From a virus, in the IMG/VR virus record IMGVR_UViG_3300006802_000101, positions 1 to 63,512 of that record: DNA of 63,512 nt; one strand, 5' to 3'. The notes beneath the pieces were generated by a model. It made no database searches and was not told the DNA's origin. It saw nothing but the letters and a program-made list of their open reading frames with translations. This document shows positions 37,215 through 48,448 of this stretch, one piece after another; positions within the stretch are counted from its first letter, which is position 1; every line of letters begins with the position of its first letter. A program made the translations under genes and the position numbers.

Positions 37215-40200
37215 ATGGCTAACGAAAAGAAAATATTTGTAGGGGGTATGGATAGAGACTCCGACTTGAGATTTGTCAAGAATGGAGACTATAGGGATGC
37301 TTTGAATATAAACGTATTCTCTACAGAAGAAGACGGTGAGGTTGGAGTAATATCCAACATGAAAGGTGCAGAGGAAATAAAGAGATACCTTGGTATAAAT
37401 TATTATGGAAACCAACATAAAGTTATTGGGGCTGTAGAAGACCCGTCTTTTGACAGGGTTATATTTTTTGTAGCTTTTACTGGTTTAGATGTTCCAGAGT
37501 TTTCTTTGTCTGATTCTATCGTTGAGTATAGCCTAAAAACAAATGAGTGCTATACTATTCTACAATCAGATGAACTCAATTTTAATCCTCAGTATAGGAT
37601 AAATGATGCTTTTATAGTGGGCCATAAAGAAGACTATTCTCCAGAGGGCTTTTTGTATTTTAATGATAACTACAACCCTCCTAGGAAAATAAACATAGCA
37701 GAGGAAAAATTAAATGCTCCAGCATCTTTAGCTGAGATAGTTCCTTCTTCCGGAGGTAGAAAAAAATATAAAAACATAGTAACAGGCTTTGAGTATGAGG
37801 GTGTTTCACCTACTCTACAAGGACTGTTAGGTCATGGAATCACATTACAAGAAAGAATAAATGTTGCTAGAATAGCACCATTGATAAAGCCCACTGTAAC
37901 GATTTCTACAGATAGTTCTTTCAAAGCAAACTACGTAAAAGGTAAAGCTTTTAAGTTTAAGTACAGATACCAATACAAAGATAAACAGTATTCTGCTTGG
38001 TCTCCAATATCAGAAATGATAGCCACTGAAGAAGGTACTCCGCAAACAAATGGTACATCAGCTGATTTAAGTCAGCAAAACTTAATAAAGGTAGGTATAA
38101 AAATATCTAATAGTGATATAGAGTCTGTAGAGCTAGCTGTGAGAGATTTAACAAATTCAGATACTTACGGATTGGTAGATACATTATCTTATTATAATCA
38201 AGATGGATTTTATTATGAAGGCAATAAGATAACGGATAAATTTTTAGTTGGAGGATACGCTGACACAACATTAAATCAAGAGTCGGCTACAATAGTATCT
38301 AGTAATTCTATTGTTGAATATTATTTTTATAACAACGAAATATACCCAGCTATAGATTTAAGAGAGTCAACTAAGCTTTTTAACAATATACCTATAAAAG
38401 CAAAAACTCAATCTCTTATTGACGGAGGTAGGATTGCATATGGTAATGTGGTTACGGGTAGAACCGGTCATAATCCAAAACTTAATGTTAGAAATTATGA
38501 TGCTGGTGATATAGAGACGAATACAGTGAAAGGGCCAGTTACAGCAAGTGCAAGCTGTGCTTATCGTTATAAAAAATGGAAACCTGGAAGTCAACAGTCC
38601 TTTTGTTCAAGAAGAGCGGTGTGGACATGTAATTACACTGTTAATGTTAAATTTAACGATTTGCCTGATGATATGACTTTTGGGCAATATAATGTAATTA
38701 TAAACAATCTGCCTTTTACCGCTATGTGGGGTGAAGATGTAGATGATACTGTTAATTCAGCTTTAGGATTTTTTAATTTATTCGAAAACTCCGGAAACCC
38801 ACCTGGAACACCTAGCAGTAACAATGCTGCTACTGTAGCACAAACATTTTACAACTCAGTCATTTCAAACTTAACTGGAGGACAAATATCTAGTGGAGCA
38901 AAAATAACATCAGCAAATTTTACAGGAAGCGATATGGTAAAGCTTGTTGATGCTGATAACGCATACCTTAGAGCTGGTCATGTAGACGCTGTGGATATAG
39001 CTGATAATGCAAATTCTGGGTCTGGTAATTCAAACTGTACTTTTGGTACTAGTGATTCCTACATAGAGGATAATGCAAGCTCTTTTAGTGAGCACAACTT
39101 TATATCTATAAGTGGGGATACCATAACATTTAGATGGAGTGTTCTTTTTAACTTCTACAATTATAACAGATGGAAAAGACCTAATTGGCCAGTAAGAGAC
39201 CATGGTTGTTTTGTGGGTATAAATAATTTATCTGAGTTTAATAATGATACTGGTAATAGTCACAACAGAATTAATGTCATAGCAGAACAAGTTGTATCAA
39301 ATATAAATTCTGACGTATCCTATAGTGATACTGGCGGATGGTATCCTGATGTTAGTAGCAGTGAGTTTGATTGGAGAGATTACATTGAACAACAGGGAGG
39401 CGACCTACAGGCTCAAGATACTATACTAAATATATATAAATCTGTAGTAACAAGTAACGCTACTTTGGAGGTTCAATATACTCAGTTAGGGTATAAACCT
39501 GTAGAGACTGGTTTTAAAACAGGTTCTTGGCATAATTTTGGTGTTGTATACTACGACAAACAAGGTAGAAGCTCTTCTGTTCAGGGAAAAACATCTGTAT
39601 ACATACCAACGCACTTAGAGAAAGATGATGATGCTGATGGTGAAGTTACCACAACATTAGATAGGTATGGAGTAGAATATTACATAAATAATTTACAAGC
39701 TCCATACTGGGCTGATAAGTATCAAATTGTATATACTGGAAATAGAAATATAAGAAAGTTTGAGCAATTCGTTACTGATGGATTTCATACCTCCACAATT
39801 TTTCCAGACGTTGTATTTGTAAACGCAAACCCTTTGTTTAATGCGTTAGAAACCAGTGGTGGTAAAGGTGTAGATGCTCAATTTGAACCAGGAGATAGGT
39901 TAAGAATATTAACATCAACTACAGCAGCTCTTAATGGAAAGCTTAATGATGGGCCTTTTGATTTTCAGATAGTAGATGTTGTAAAGGTTACAAAACACAC
40001 TCCTACAGAAGGTAATGAGTTGGTCGCTAATATACAACAAGCTAATGACTATACTGCGGTAGAGATAAAAGGTCACCACTTAAATGTAACAAGAACTCTT
40101 CATACTGATACAGCACTACCTGTACCGGAAAGAGATGAAACAGACCTTTATTTTGTTTTAAACAAATCTGACTTTGACCAGACAAGTGTATATACGTCTG

Positions 40201-43200
40201 GCAATAGTTTAGCTCTAGGTGGTAATGCTAAAGTTCTAGCTGATAGTCTTGTTGAGGTTTATTCATTAAAAAAAGAGGTAGATGAGGATGAATTAATATT
40301 CTTTGAGTTTGATGAAATTCATGATACAGTTAAAACAACCTCTTCTTTAATGTACGCTAATTTTACAGAAGGCTCCAGTACTGTTCAAATAGACTCTGAT
40401 AATTTAGCTGAATATCCTCAAATAGTAGAGGGAGTGGTTGTTCAAAACGCTTTAGCTTTTCCTTATGGTGCTGTTGTTGAGCAAGTTATAAGAAACTCTT
40501 CTAATCAGGTTACATCGTTTATAACTTCAGCTCCAGCTTCATTAACAGTGGATTCAGTAGGGACTTTAGAAACCAAGTTCATATCTAACACTCATGGTGT
40601 TGGTTATAATTCTGATGGAAGTGAATATTTTAAACTTACAAGACAAGGAACAAGTGAGCCTAATGGAGATGTATACACTAGGATAAGAAGATATAGAACA
40701 GATGGAGGTATTGTTTCTGCTGGTGTAGAAAGTTATCATTTTAGCGATTTTTTTAAGTCTGACTTTTGGAATAGTGGTAGGGCTAATAAAGAGCTAGAAA
40801 GTTATCATGAGTCAAGAAAACCAAATACTATAATATACACCGATTCAATAATAGGGAATACATATATCAATGGATTAAATTCATCTTTTGAAAATGAATA
40901 TTTTACCGAGTTTGATAAGTCTAATGGTACTATACAGAAAATATTTGCAAGAAACAATTACATTGTAATATTCCAAGAGGATAAAGTGTTAAAAGCTTTT
41001 GTAGAAAGAAACATGACTTTTGACGCTTCTGGTTCAGGCAACCTGGCTTTATCTAGTGAGATAATATCAAAATCAGTTCCTTACGAGTGGGAGGGAGGTA
41101 TAGGTGAGCATCCTGAATCGTTTGCTAGTTACGGTGACACAATGTATTTCTTTGATTCACAAAGAGGAGAGGTTCTTAAAATACAAAACGACAGAATAGA
41201 ATTAATATCCGATAAGGGTATGTCTTCATTCTTTTCAAATAAAGCAAAAGAATTAGCTTTAATGGGTAATAAAGCACAAATAATAGGTGCTTATGATACC
41301 TCCAAAAATGAATATGTATTATCTTTTGAAGGTGCTTTTGAAGAAGAAGTGGTTGAACTTTGTGAAGTGGCTTCTGGAGGTGAATACTGGAACTCACAAG
41401 ACACTTACAATCCTGGGGATGTTGTGAACTACGCCTTATCATCTGATGAGCAAGAGGAGTCAGGTGATTTAGCAGAAATAATATACATAGCTGTAAGTCA
41501 AAACACAAATATAGTTCCTTACAGCAACTCTAGTGTTGTTACAATTGTTTTTGTTAGTAATTCAAATGCTTTATGGAGCCCTGGTGACACTATAAATATA
41601 CCAGCTCCAGCTGGGGCTACCGCCACTACATCTGGTGTTATTACTGTAAACTCAGTGACTAAACCTGTGGCTTCTGTTTCCATTAATGCTGCTGGTTCTG
41701 GTTACGAGGTTGACGATATTTTAGCAGTTGATGGAGACCAGAATTATGATAACCCCTTACTAATAAAAGTTTCTTCTATTGGAGCAGATGGAGCTGTAAC
41801 AGGTTTAACAATACAAGATGGAGGGGACTTTACAGGTTTTAATATACCCACAACAGGATTGATTGCTGTTTCAGAAGATGGAGATGGTGAGGTAGATGAT
41901 TTTACAGGATTTGGATTGTCTGTGGATATAACATACTCTGCTGTTGGACAAATAGTAGACTACTCTTTAACATCTCAAGGTGATTACACAGCTTCTGCTA
42001 ATGCTTATACACCTAGTGTTGAGGATGGTGATAAAACAGCATCTTTACAGGTTACAACAGCTTCGGCTTGGACTGTTTGTTCCGGACTGGGAGCACAAAT
42101 AGGTTGTACAGATGATATAGCTAACAATTACTCTTCAGAGGCTATATACGATGATGGCTCATGTAATTATGATTGCCTTGGGGTTGTATTTGATGATGGA
42201 TGCGGTACTATCACTGCAACATCTACACCTTCTACCGTAAACCTAGAAGAACTTGTTTCTTTTAACCTGGTAGACCAAGCTGTAGGGAGTATAGATTACG
42301 CAATTACTAATACATGTGAGGGTTCTGGTACTGAATATCACACAGTTATTGTTAGGAATGGTCAGGTTGTTTTAATAGACCTGTATCACAATAATGAGGT
42401 AATTTACGAGAATTTATTAGCTGGATTTTATAATTTTATAACTGTAGACACAAACTCTATAGAAGCTAATTTAGGTAGTTTTACTTTGCCAGAAGGGTTT
42501 ACTGACCCTTTTGATATAGATTTACCAGAAAGCACTATAGAAGCAAATGCAGTTATATTATATAACATATTACAAGATTGCGGAGTACAAACAGAGGTTG
42601 CTGTTCAATTACTAGCCTGCGATAACCCCGCAGCTGTAAATTATGCTTCAGGGTATGGTGAGGGAATAGTTATAAATCCAACAACTATAGGTGAGCCAGA
42701 CCCTTGTACTCTTGATATATTTGGTTGTACTAACTCTTCATCCCCAAATTATGATTCAGATGCAACAGCTGATGATGGGTCTTGTATTGTATGTTCAGAG
42801 GATGATGGAACTAATAATTTATTTGGTGTGTTTGCACCTGACGCTGTAGGTATTCAAACTACAACTTTTGATATAGAGGTGAGTTTGACAGATGAAGCTG
42901 AGTACGAAGGGTGGATTCCTCAATATATCGTTACTGTTTTTAAGGATAATCAGGATGGAGAAATATTCTTCCAGCAAGAGTATACAGATATTGATGGATA
43001 CTTAGAAGTAGGGACAGGAGGCACAGTAAGTATCGAAGGTTTAGACCTTACTACAGGAGGATTAAACCCTCAACTACAGACATATATGGTTCGTGTAGAA
43101 GCGGTTGATTCTTGTACTGTAGACCAGTTTGTTACACCAGGATGGATAGGTTGTACTACTCCTGAATCTGTAAACTACAACGCTTTAGCTACGGAAGACC

Positions 43201-46200
43201 CAGGAAACATATGTGTAAATTGTACAAATGTACTTAATGAGTTTGAGGTAATTTCTTTTAATGGAACTGGCCAACCAACAGAACTTGGTGTTGCTGGAGA
43301 CTCAAACAATCCTAATAACTTGCAATTAGTATTTAGTCCTGGATTATTTGAAGACAACAATCCGGGAGTTACTATGTCTTACGAGTTTTCATTAGTTAAT
43401 GAAGATACCGGTGCTCCTATATTGGATTCTAATAGTAATCCTATAGTGCAAACTGTAGTGGGTAGTAGTAGTGCAGAATATACTGTTAACTTTGAAAATG
43501 TATTCTTTGATGGTTTAGGTGATAATAATTATAGAGCTGATATAAAAATAACATCTTCTTATTCAGATAACTCTCTAGAGTGCTTTACTGATGCTTCTAC
43601 AACTGTAGGTTTGTATGGATGTACTACTAACGTTTATTCTGGAGGAGAGTTAGATGGTTTATCAACAGAAAACTATAATGAACTAGCTACCGTTGATAAC
43701 GGTACTTGTTTCACTTGCGGTCAGTATAGTATCATCAATGTAAGTACAGTTGCTGACACTAACGGTTTAGGTAGTGGTAGTATTTCTCTTACGGTACAAA
43801 ATTTATTATCAGGCGTATATGCGATTGAAGTTTTAAATCCTGAAGGATTAGTAATAAACCCTACACTTACAGGTATAGATGGTTCAGGTTATGTTATTTA
43901 TACTTACGAGGGGTTAACTACAGGTGATTATAATGCATCACTAATACTTGATGCTCCTTATGATATTTGCGATATTAGTGAAACTATAAGTGTTTCTAAC
44001 GATATACCTGGGTGTTTAACTGAAACATCACAAAACCACCTAGTATCTGATTATGGAACTCCTAATGTTCAAGCTACATCTTTTCCTGATGCTTGTCAGT
44101 TCTGCCCTCCTAAATGTTCTTGGAGTCAAGAGACTTTAAACCCAGGAGGATTTGATGTAGTAAATAATTTTGATGGAAGACCTGAAAATATACAAGGATT
44201 CCTTTTCAACACAATAGTAAGTGACGCTTCTTCTCCTGGTGCTGTAGACGGTTCTATAAAATTCCAATTGATAAGAGGTTCATTTACAAACCCATCCAAT
44301 CCTGGTGGGCCTAATCAAGGTGCTGATTCTTGGGTTGACGCTTCTTCAGAGATTCAATCTTTTATAAATCTTATGGAGCTTGGCGGTCAGGTAAGATTTA
44401 ATTTATATAGTGACCCTGGTTACACTGAAATAATACAAACTGCGTTAGTTGGTCAAGCTGAGTTTATTGCCTTAGAAAGCAATTATGCACTTCAAACTGA
44501 TACTCCAATAGTTGTAGCTGAGTTTACAGGCTTAGATGGAAATGACAGTAGTGGAAACCCTACTGAATATTACTATCAGATTGAGTATCTACAAGTTCCT
44601 CAAGCAGAGGCTTCTTCTAATAGTTCGTTCTTTGCTAACCCTGATGCTTTTGCAACAAACAGCCCTTATTTATTGACTAACTCAGCTTGTTCTGAAGCTG
44701 ACTTCAATATAAATAATGATTCTTACTTTAGAATACAATACAAATATTTAGAGGGTTGTAGTTATAAATATGAAGCAACTATTACTGATGAAGGTTGTCC
44801 TAGTATACAAGGTTTATTTGGAGCTTTTCCTTCAAGCGTTTGGAGTGATACAAATATTAGTGCTAACAGCTTTAGTGTCGATAATGTTTTAAACATAACA
44901 CATGCTAGCATGGTGTCAGGTGATGCCACTCTTGATGACTCTGTAGGTGGAGCGTTATCTGTGACTGGTTCTAGCAGTAATCCTGGGTTCTGGGCTGATT
45001 CTGTTAACAATGGAGGCAATATAGAATATGTTAGATACCAATTAAGGGTTCAAGAAAATACATCTGCTTCTGGGTATGATGACGGTGATTTAAACGGTGT
45101 AGTTGGTCAAGTTACGGTTCAATATTCAGCTGACGGAACACCTGTAGCTTCAATTCTAAGTAACCCAAATAACGGTGTTAACCCTACTGCTTACGGTGGT
45201 GGTGTAGAATCTAATTTAACTGAAGCTGGCTCTACAGGATATAATTTTTCTTTCACAAATCTTAGACCAGCTATATATAAGCTTAAAGTTACTATTCATT
45301 TTAGTACTTCAGATATAGAGTGTGTCAAAGTGATAAATGATATTGAAGTCAAACTTTATGGTTGTAAATTTAACGGTGCTACAAACTATAATTCTGAAGT
45401 GGAGTATCCTACTGAACAACAGTTGGTTTTAGGTGATTGTGGAGCTATTTGCTGTATGCCTGATATAACTGATTGTGCTGACCCTTCTGCTACAAATGTT
45501 ATAGATGTATTTACTGATGCCTACACCAATAATGTAACATTTCAGTACGATGATAACAATATAATAACTAGTGCTTTCTCTTATGGAATATACAGCAACG
45601 CTTATCAATTTTACTGGGATATAATTAATGACGCTGATTCTTGTTATATAGCTGGATGTATGAATCCTGATGCTAACAATTACAATGCTAACGCTACAGT
45701 TCCATGTGATGAAGAGGGAACTTGGGATGTCAATAACTCGGATGACAATACATGTTGTGCTGGTTGCATAGACCCCACAGCTCTAAACTACAACTCTAAT
45801 TTCGGTAGTGATTGTTCTGGTGTTGAGGGTGGAAATAATCACGGATGTTGTAATTATTTAATTGGCGTTAGTGGAAATGTATTGAATGTAAACGATGCAC
45901 AATTTTATAATCAACATAACGAATTATTAGGCTTAGAGTATACTAGAGAATGCGACATTATATATGGAGGCCTTCAGTTTGTAAACGAACAAATTACAGT
46001 TACTGGAGTAGCAAGTATAGAGAACGGGGATGGTGAAGTGCTTTATAGTAATATATTTAGCAATGGTGTTAGCCAATTTACGGCTTTGAATAATGACCCT
46101 AACAATTCCATGGGTAGTAATATCATTAATGAGCCAATAGAAGTAGGTTTAACTTTTAATGCAAGCACTTTTACTCCTGGGACTAGTAATGGTGCATATT

Positions 46201-47183
46201 ATTATCAAATCGCTGGAATACTTAACCCTATACTTGTAGATTCAGGTAATACCTTTGCTGGTGGTGGTTCTGGTTCTCCTTTATTTCCTTATGTACTATC
46301 TAATAGTCCTTTTGCAAACCCAATAGTTCAACCTTTAAATGCTGTAGAAATAACAACTTCTAATGCGGATATAATAAATCAGGGAGGTCAAGATTGTCAG
46401 ACGGAATACCCTGTAGACACTTTCGGTGGTAATAAATGGTTCTTAAAGATGGCCTCAGCTTCTTCTTCAAGAACTGCTGCTGATGTTGTAGATGATGAAT
46501 CATTTAACGACAGGCTGTTTGAAAGTTTTGGTCTAAATAATGATGGCTCAGGAGCTGACCACAGACAGTTTATAGATTTAGAATGCTTAGACTTATTCCA
46601 TGGCACTTCTTGTGAGCCAGTTCCTCTTGGGTATGAGGTGGTTAATAACGAAGCTAGTAGTGACAACTCTAACATCGGAGTACACATTAATGAAGGTAAT
46701 GTAAAAGTTAGTCTTGTTGGTAAAGGGACATCGTCAATACATATAAGAATATTTCAGGTTGACGAAAATGGAGATGAGTTAATTTTTAATCAAGATGATT
46801 CTTTCACTTATCTTACGGTTGGAGACTCTTCTTATGAAACTGCTTTCCCAGGCGACTTTGAGCCTTTTAGTTGGGATATAAAGTATACGTGTATTGAGGT
46901 TGACTCAAGTTCAGGTACTTACACAGCAACCTTGGATGTCTTACAAAACAATGATGAAGGTAAGCGTTTCAATATAAACCATTCGCTGGAGAATATAGTT
47001 AATCTTGAAACATGGTGTCAACCTAGAATGCAAGGATTTAATAATGGCCTTGGTTATATAGAAAGTAACAACGCATGGAATATTCCTAGTATTGGTACTC
47101 CTCAAACAGCGTGGAAAGGATTATGGTTCTCTAATCAAACATCAAACTTAAACGCAAACGCATTAACTATAGAAGATATTTAA
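37215..47183 (+). CDS. Giant tail nozzle/adhesin fusion protein
   Basis: A 3322-aa protein, one of the longest genes here. The N-terminal ~150 residues (FVGGMDRDSDLRFVKNGDYRDALN, then EVGVISNMKGAEE) match the start of podovirus tail-tube/nozzle proteins (T7 gp12-type). A long beta-rich central region follows. From about residue 1628 to 2870 there are about nine degenerate cysteine modules of the GC-xxPxAxNYN...DDGSC form, spaced through immunoglobulin-like or beta segments. The C-terminal ~450 residues are another beta-rich domain. It probably joins the tube to surface-exposed adhesion modules. Receptor-binding is inferred. Low-complexity Asn/Ser/Gly content is high throughout. Confidence 0.8.
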   Translation: MANEKKIFVGGMDRDSDLRFVKNGDYRDALNINVFSTEEDGEVGVISNMKGAEEIKRYLGINYYGNQHKVIGAVEDPSFDRVIFFVAFTGLDVPEFSLSDSIVEYSLKTNECYTILQSDELNFNPQYRINDAFIVGHKEDYSPEGFLYFNDNYNPPRKINIAEEKLNAPASLAEIVPSSGGRKKYKNIVTGFEYEGVSPTLQGLLGHGITLQERINVARIAPLIKPTVTISTDSSFKANYVKGKAFKFKYRYQYKDKQYSAWSPISEMIATEEGTPQTNGTSADLSQQNLIKVGIKISNSDIESVELAVRDLTNSDTYGLVDTLSYYNQDGFYYEGNKITDKFLVGGYADTTLNQESATIVSSNSIVEYYFYNNEIYPAIDLRESTKLFNNIPIKAKTQSLIDGGRIAYGNVVTGRTGHNPKLNVRNYDAGDIETNTVKGPVTASASCAYRYKKWKPGSQQSFCSRRAVWTCNYTVNVKFNDLPDDMTFGQYNVIINNLPFTAMWGEDVDDTVNSALGFFNLFENSGNPPGTPSSNNAATVAQTFYNSVISNLTGGQISSGAKITSANFTGSDMVKLVDADNAYLRAGHVDAVDIADNANSGSGNSNCTFGTSDSYIEDNASSFSEHNFISISGDTITFRWSVLFNFYNYNRWKRPNWPVRDHGCFVGINNLSEFNNDTGNSHNRINVIAEQVVSNINSDVSYSDTGGWYPDVSSSEFDWRDYIEQQGGDLQAQDTILNIYKSVVTSNATLEVQYTQLGYKPVETGFKTGSWHNFGVVYYDKQGRSSSVQGKTSVYIPTHLEKDDDADGEVTTTLDRYGVEYYINNLQAPYWADKYQIVYTGNRNIRKFEQFVTDGFHTSTIFPDVVFVNANPLFNALETSGGKGVDAQFEPGDRLRILTSTTAALNGKLNDGPFDFQIVDVVKVTKHTPTEGNELVANIQQANDYTAVEIKGHHLNVTRTLHTDTALPVPERDETDLYFVLNKSDFDQTSVYTSGNSLALGGNAKVLADSLVEVYSLKKEVDEDELIFFEFDEIHDTVKTTSSLMYANFTEGSSTVQIDSDNLAEYPQIVEGVVVQNALAFPYGAVVEQVIRNSSNQVTSFITSAPASLTVDSVGTLETKFISNTHGVGYNSDGSEYFKLTRQGTSEPNGDVYTRIRRYRTDGGIVSAGVESYHFSDFFKSDFWNSGRANKELESYHESRKPNTIIYTDSIIGNTYINGLNSSFENEYFTEFDKSNGTIQKIFARNNYIVIFQEDKVLKAFVERNMTFDASGSGNLALSSEIISKSVPYEWEGGIGEHPESFASYGDTMYFFDSQRGEVLKIQNDRIELISDKGMSSFFSNKAKELALMGNKAQIIGAYDTSKNEYVLSFEGAFEEEVVELCEVASGGEYWNSQDTYNPGDVVNYALSSDEQEESGDLAEIIYIAVSQNTNIVPYSNSSVVTIVFVSNSNALWSPGDTINIPAPAGATATTSGVITVNSVTKPVASVSINAAGSGYEVDDILAVDGDQNYDNPLLIKVSSIGADGAVTGLTIQDGGDFTGFNIPTTGLIAVSEDGDGEVDDFTGFGLSVDITYSAVGQIVDYSLTSQGDYTASANAYTPSVEDGDKTASLQVTTASAWTVCSGLGAQIGCTDDIANNYSSEAIYDDGSCNYDCLGVVFDDGCGTITATSTPSTVNLEELVSFNLVDQAVGSIDYAITNTCEGSGTEYHTVIVRNGQVVLIDLYHNNEVIYENLLAGFYNFITVDTNSIEANLGSFTLPEGFTDPFDIDLPESTIEANAVILYNILQDCGVQTEVAVQLLACDNPAAVNYASGYGEGIVINPTTIGEPDPCTLDIFGCTNSSSPNYDSDATADDGSCIVCSEDDGTNNLFGVFAPDAVGIQTTTFDIEVSLTDEAEYEGWIPQYIVTVFKDNQDGEIFFQQEYTDIDGYLEVGTGGTVSIEGLDLTTGGLNPQLQTYMVRVEAVDSCTVDQFVTPGWIGCTTPESVNYNALATEDPGNICVNCTNVLNEFEVISFNGTGQPTELGVAGDSNNPNNLQLVFSPGLFEDNNPGVTMSYEFSLVNEDTGAPILDSNSNPIVQTVVGSSSAEYTVNFENVFFDGLGDNNYRADIKITSSYSDNSLECFTDASTTVGLYGCTTNVYSGGELDGLSTENYNELATVDNGTCFTCGQYSIINVSTVADTNGLGSGSISLTVQNLLSGVYAIEVLNPEGLVINPTLTGIDGSGYVIYTYEGLTTGDYNASLILDAPYDICDISETISVSNDIPGCLTETSQNHLVSDYGTPNVQATSFPDACQFCPPKCSWSQETLNPGGFDVVNNFDGRPENIQGFLFNTIVSDASSPGAVDGSIKFQLIRGSFTNPSNPGGPNQGADSWVDASSEIQSFINLMELGGQVRFNLYSDPGYTEIIQTALVGQAEFIALESNYALQTDTPIVVAEFTGLDGNDSSGNPTEYYYQIEYLQVPQAEASSNSSFFANPDAFATNSPYLLTNSACSEADFNINNDSYFRIQYKYLEGCSYKYEATITDEGCPSIQGLFGAFPSSVWSDTNISANSFSVDNVLNITHASMVSGDATLDDSVGGALSVTGSSSNPGFWADSVNNGGNIEYVRYQLRVQENTSASGYDDGDLNGVVGQVTVQYSADGTPVASILSNPNNGVNPTAYGGGVESNLTEAGSTGYNFSFTNLRPAIYKLKVTIHFSTSDIECVKVINDIEVKLYGCKFNGATNYNSEVEYPTEQQLVLGDCGAICCMPDITDCADPSATNVIDVFTDAYTNNVTFQYDDNNIITSAFSYGIYSNAYQFYWDIINDADSCYIAGCMNPDANNYNANATVPCDEEGTWDVNNSDDNTCCAGCIDPTALNYNSNFGSDCSGVEGGNNHGCCNYLIGVSGNVLNVNDAQFYNQHNELLGLEYTRECDIIYGGLQFVNEQITVTGVASIENGDGEVLYSNIFSNGVSQFTALNNDPNNSMGSNIINEPIEVGLTFNASTFTPGTSNGAYYYQIAGILNPILVDSGNTFAGGGSGSPLFPYVLSNSPFANPIVQPLNAVEITTSNADIINQGGQDCQTEYPVDTFGGNKWFLKMASASSSRTAADVVDDESFNDRLFESFGLNNDGSGADHRQFIDLECLDLFHGTSCEPVPLGYEVVNNEASSDNSNIGVHINEGNVKVSLVGKGTSSIHIRIFQVDENGDELIFNQDDSFTYLTVGDSSYETAFPGDFEPFSWDIKYTCIEVDSSSGTYTATLDVLQNNDEGKRFNINHSLENIVNLETWCQPRMQGFNNGLGYIESNNAWNIPSIGTPQTAWKGLWFSNQTSNLNANALTIEDI

Positions 47184-47184
47184 A

Positions 47185-47742
47185 ATGAGTAAGACAAGGA
47201 AAATATTAGAATCAACCTACGAAGGATTTAAGATGATAGCTCAAAAGAAATACGATGAGCTAAAAAGTAAATTGAAGACCGGTGATATTGATGACTTAGG
47301 TATAGATAATGTTTTAGAGTTCAGTCAAAAGGCCAGAAACAATAAGAATAACAAAGCTAGAAGATATACTAGGGATGGTGTTAAAAACTTTTTAAACAAC
47401 AAAAAAGTAAATGGCCGTTCATCTGGTACTAACTTTAGTTATAAGACTTTGCTATTCAATAATATAAGCGGACAAGACTTAAACAATAAAAAATTCATTA
47501 GGGGGAATATGGATTCTGCTACATCTAAATCATATAGGAGAGGTATAGATTCACCTACGTTAATCACTAAAACAGCTAAGTATAAAGCTAGCAACCCTAG
47601 TGTTGGAGTAAAGAGCTCTGTGGTAACAGGAAGACAAGTAACTTCAACATCTACCGCAACCACTACTTCTGTCTCATCATATAGTGGAGGTTCTGGAAGT
47701 TCTGGAGGAAGTTCAAGCTCTGGAGGAGGCTCAGGATATTAA
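47185..47742 (+). CDS. Putative virion protein with a Ser/Gly-rich tail
   Basis: A 185-aa basic protein. The N-terminal ~100 residues are Lys/Asn-rich and helical; the last ~45 are low complexity (TSTSTATTTSVSSYS, then GGSGSSGGSSSSGGG), like a flexible linker or head-fibre tip. It lies between the giant nozzle gene and a nozzle-like fragment. No family recognised. Confidence 0.65.
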   Translation: MSKTRKILESTYEGFKMIAQKKYDELKSKLKTGDIDDLGIDNVLEFSQKARNNKNNKARRYTRDGVKNFLNNKKVNGRSSGTNFSYKTLLFNNISGQDLNNKKFIRGNMDSATSKSYRRGIDSPTLITKTAKYKASNPSVGVKSSVVTGRQVTSTSTATTTSVSSYSGGSGSSGGSSSSGGGSGY

Positions 47743-47758
47743 TATAAAAAAATAAGAT

Positions 47759-48409
47759 ATGGCGATTAATTTAGAACCAGACCAAGAGTTAAGGTATGAC
47801 GAAGAAACAGGAGAGTGGATATTAAGAACGTATCAGTCTCCAAAAGAAACTATAGCATTTAATGAGAAGTCAGGTAAGTGGAGTACATTCTACTCTTACA
47901 AGCCGGAATCTATGTGCTCTATAAATTCTGAGTTTTCTGTGTTTTTAGGTGGTAAAATGTTTGTATTAGGTAGAGATGAAAATACTTACAACAATCTACC
48001 AACAAAAACAGCTTTTGGACAAGTGTTGACTAAGGTGTTTCCTACGTCTGTAACTGCTGTATCTAATCAGAATCCATCTGACAACAAAATATATCAGGCT
48101 ATAGAGCTTGAATCATCTAGCTTATGGTCTGTACCTGAGATTGAAACAGAGAATGGTCAAATATCATCATTACCAGAATCAGCCTTTACAGGTAATATGG
48201 AGAATGTTTTTGAGTCTGGATACAACAAGAAAGAGAATAAATTCTTCGCTTACTTCCTTAACAACGAGAATACTCAAGGTGGATTATTAGAGGGGGATAA
48301 GATAAGAGATAATAGTTTGGTTGCTAAAATTATATACACAGCCAACAAAGCAGCTAAGTTATTTGCTGTTAATTTTAAGTTTACAAAATCCTTCAGAAGT
48401 GGGGGATAA
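47759..48409 (+). CDS. Nozzle C-terminal-like tail protein
   Basis: A 216-aa protein that looks like the C-terminal part of Bacteroidota podovirus nozzle proteins, which usually belongs to the large gene: ETIAFNEKSGKWSTFYSYKPE, then FSVFLGGKMFVLGRDENTYNN, and LESSSLWSVPEIET. Here it is a separate gene, 575 bases after the nozzle gene's end. It may complete the nozzle as a partner protein. Inferred from pattern, not alignment. Confidence 0.65.
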   Translation: MAINLEPDQELRYDEETGEWILRTYQSPKETIAFNEKSGKWSTFYSYKPESMCSINSEFSVFLGGKMFVLGRDENTYNNLPTKTAFGQVLTKVFPTSVTAVSNQNPSDNKIYQAIELESSSLWSVPEIETENGQISSLPESAFTGNMENVFESGYNKKENKFFAYFLNNENTQGGLLEGDKIRDNSLVAKIIYTANKAAKLFAVNFKFTKSFRSGG

Positions 48410-48435
48410 TATTAGGAAAAACAATTTAATTTTTT

Positions 48436-48443
48436 TATATTTG
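48436..48443 (+). promoter_or_regulatory. Promoter -7 box for the internal virion protein genes
   Basis: TATATTTG lies 5 bases before the ATG at 48449. The -33 region is not clear (TAGG). As for the gene at 23304, the mRNA may be leaderless. Confidence 0.5.
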
Positions 48444-48448
48444 TAGTT

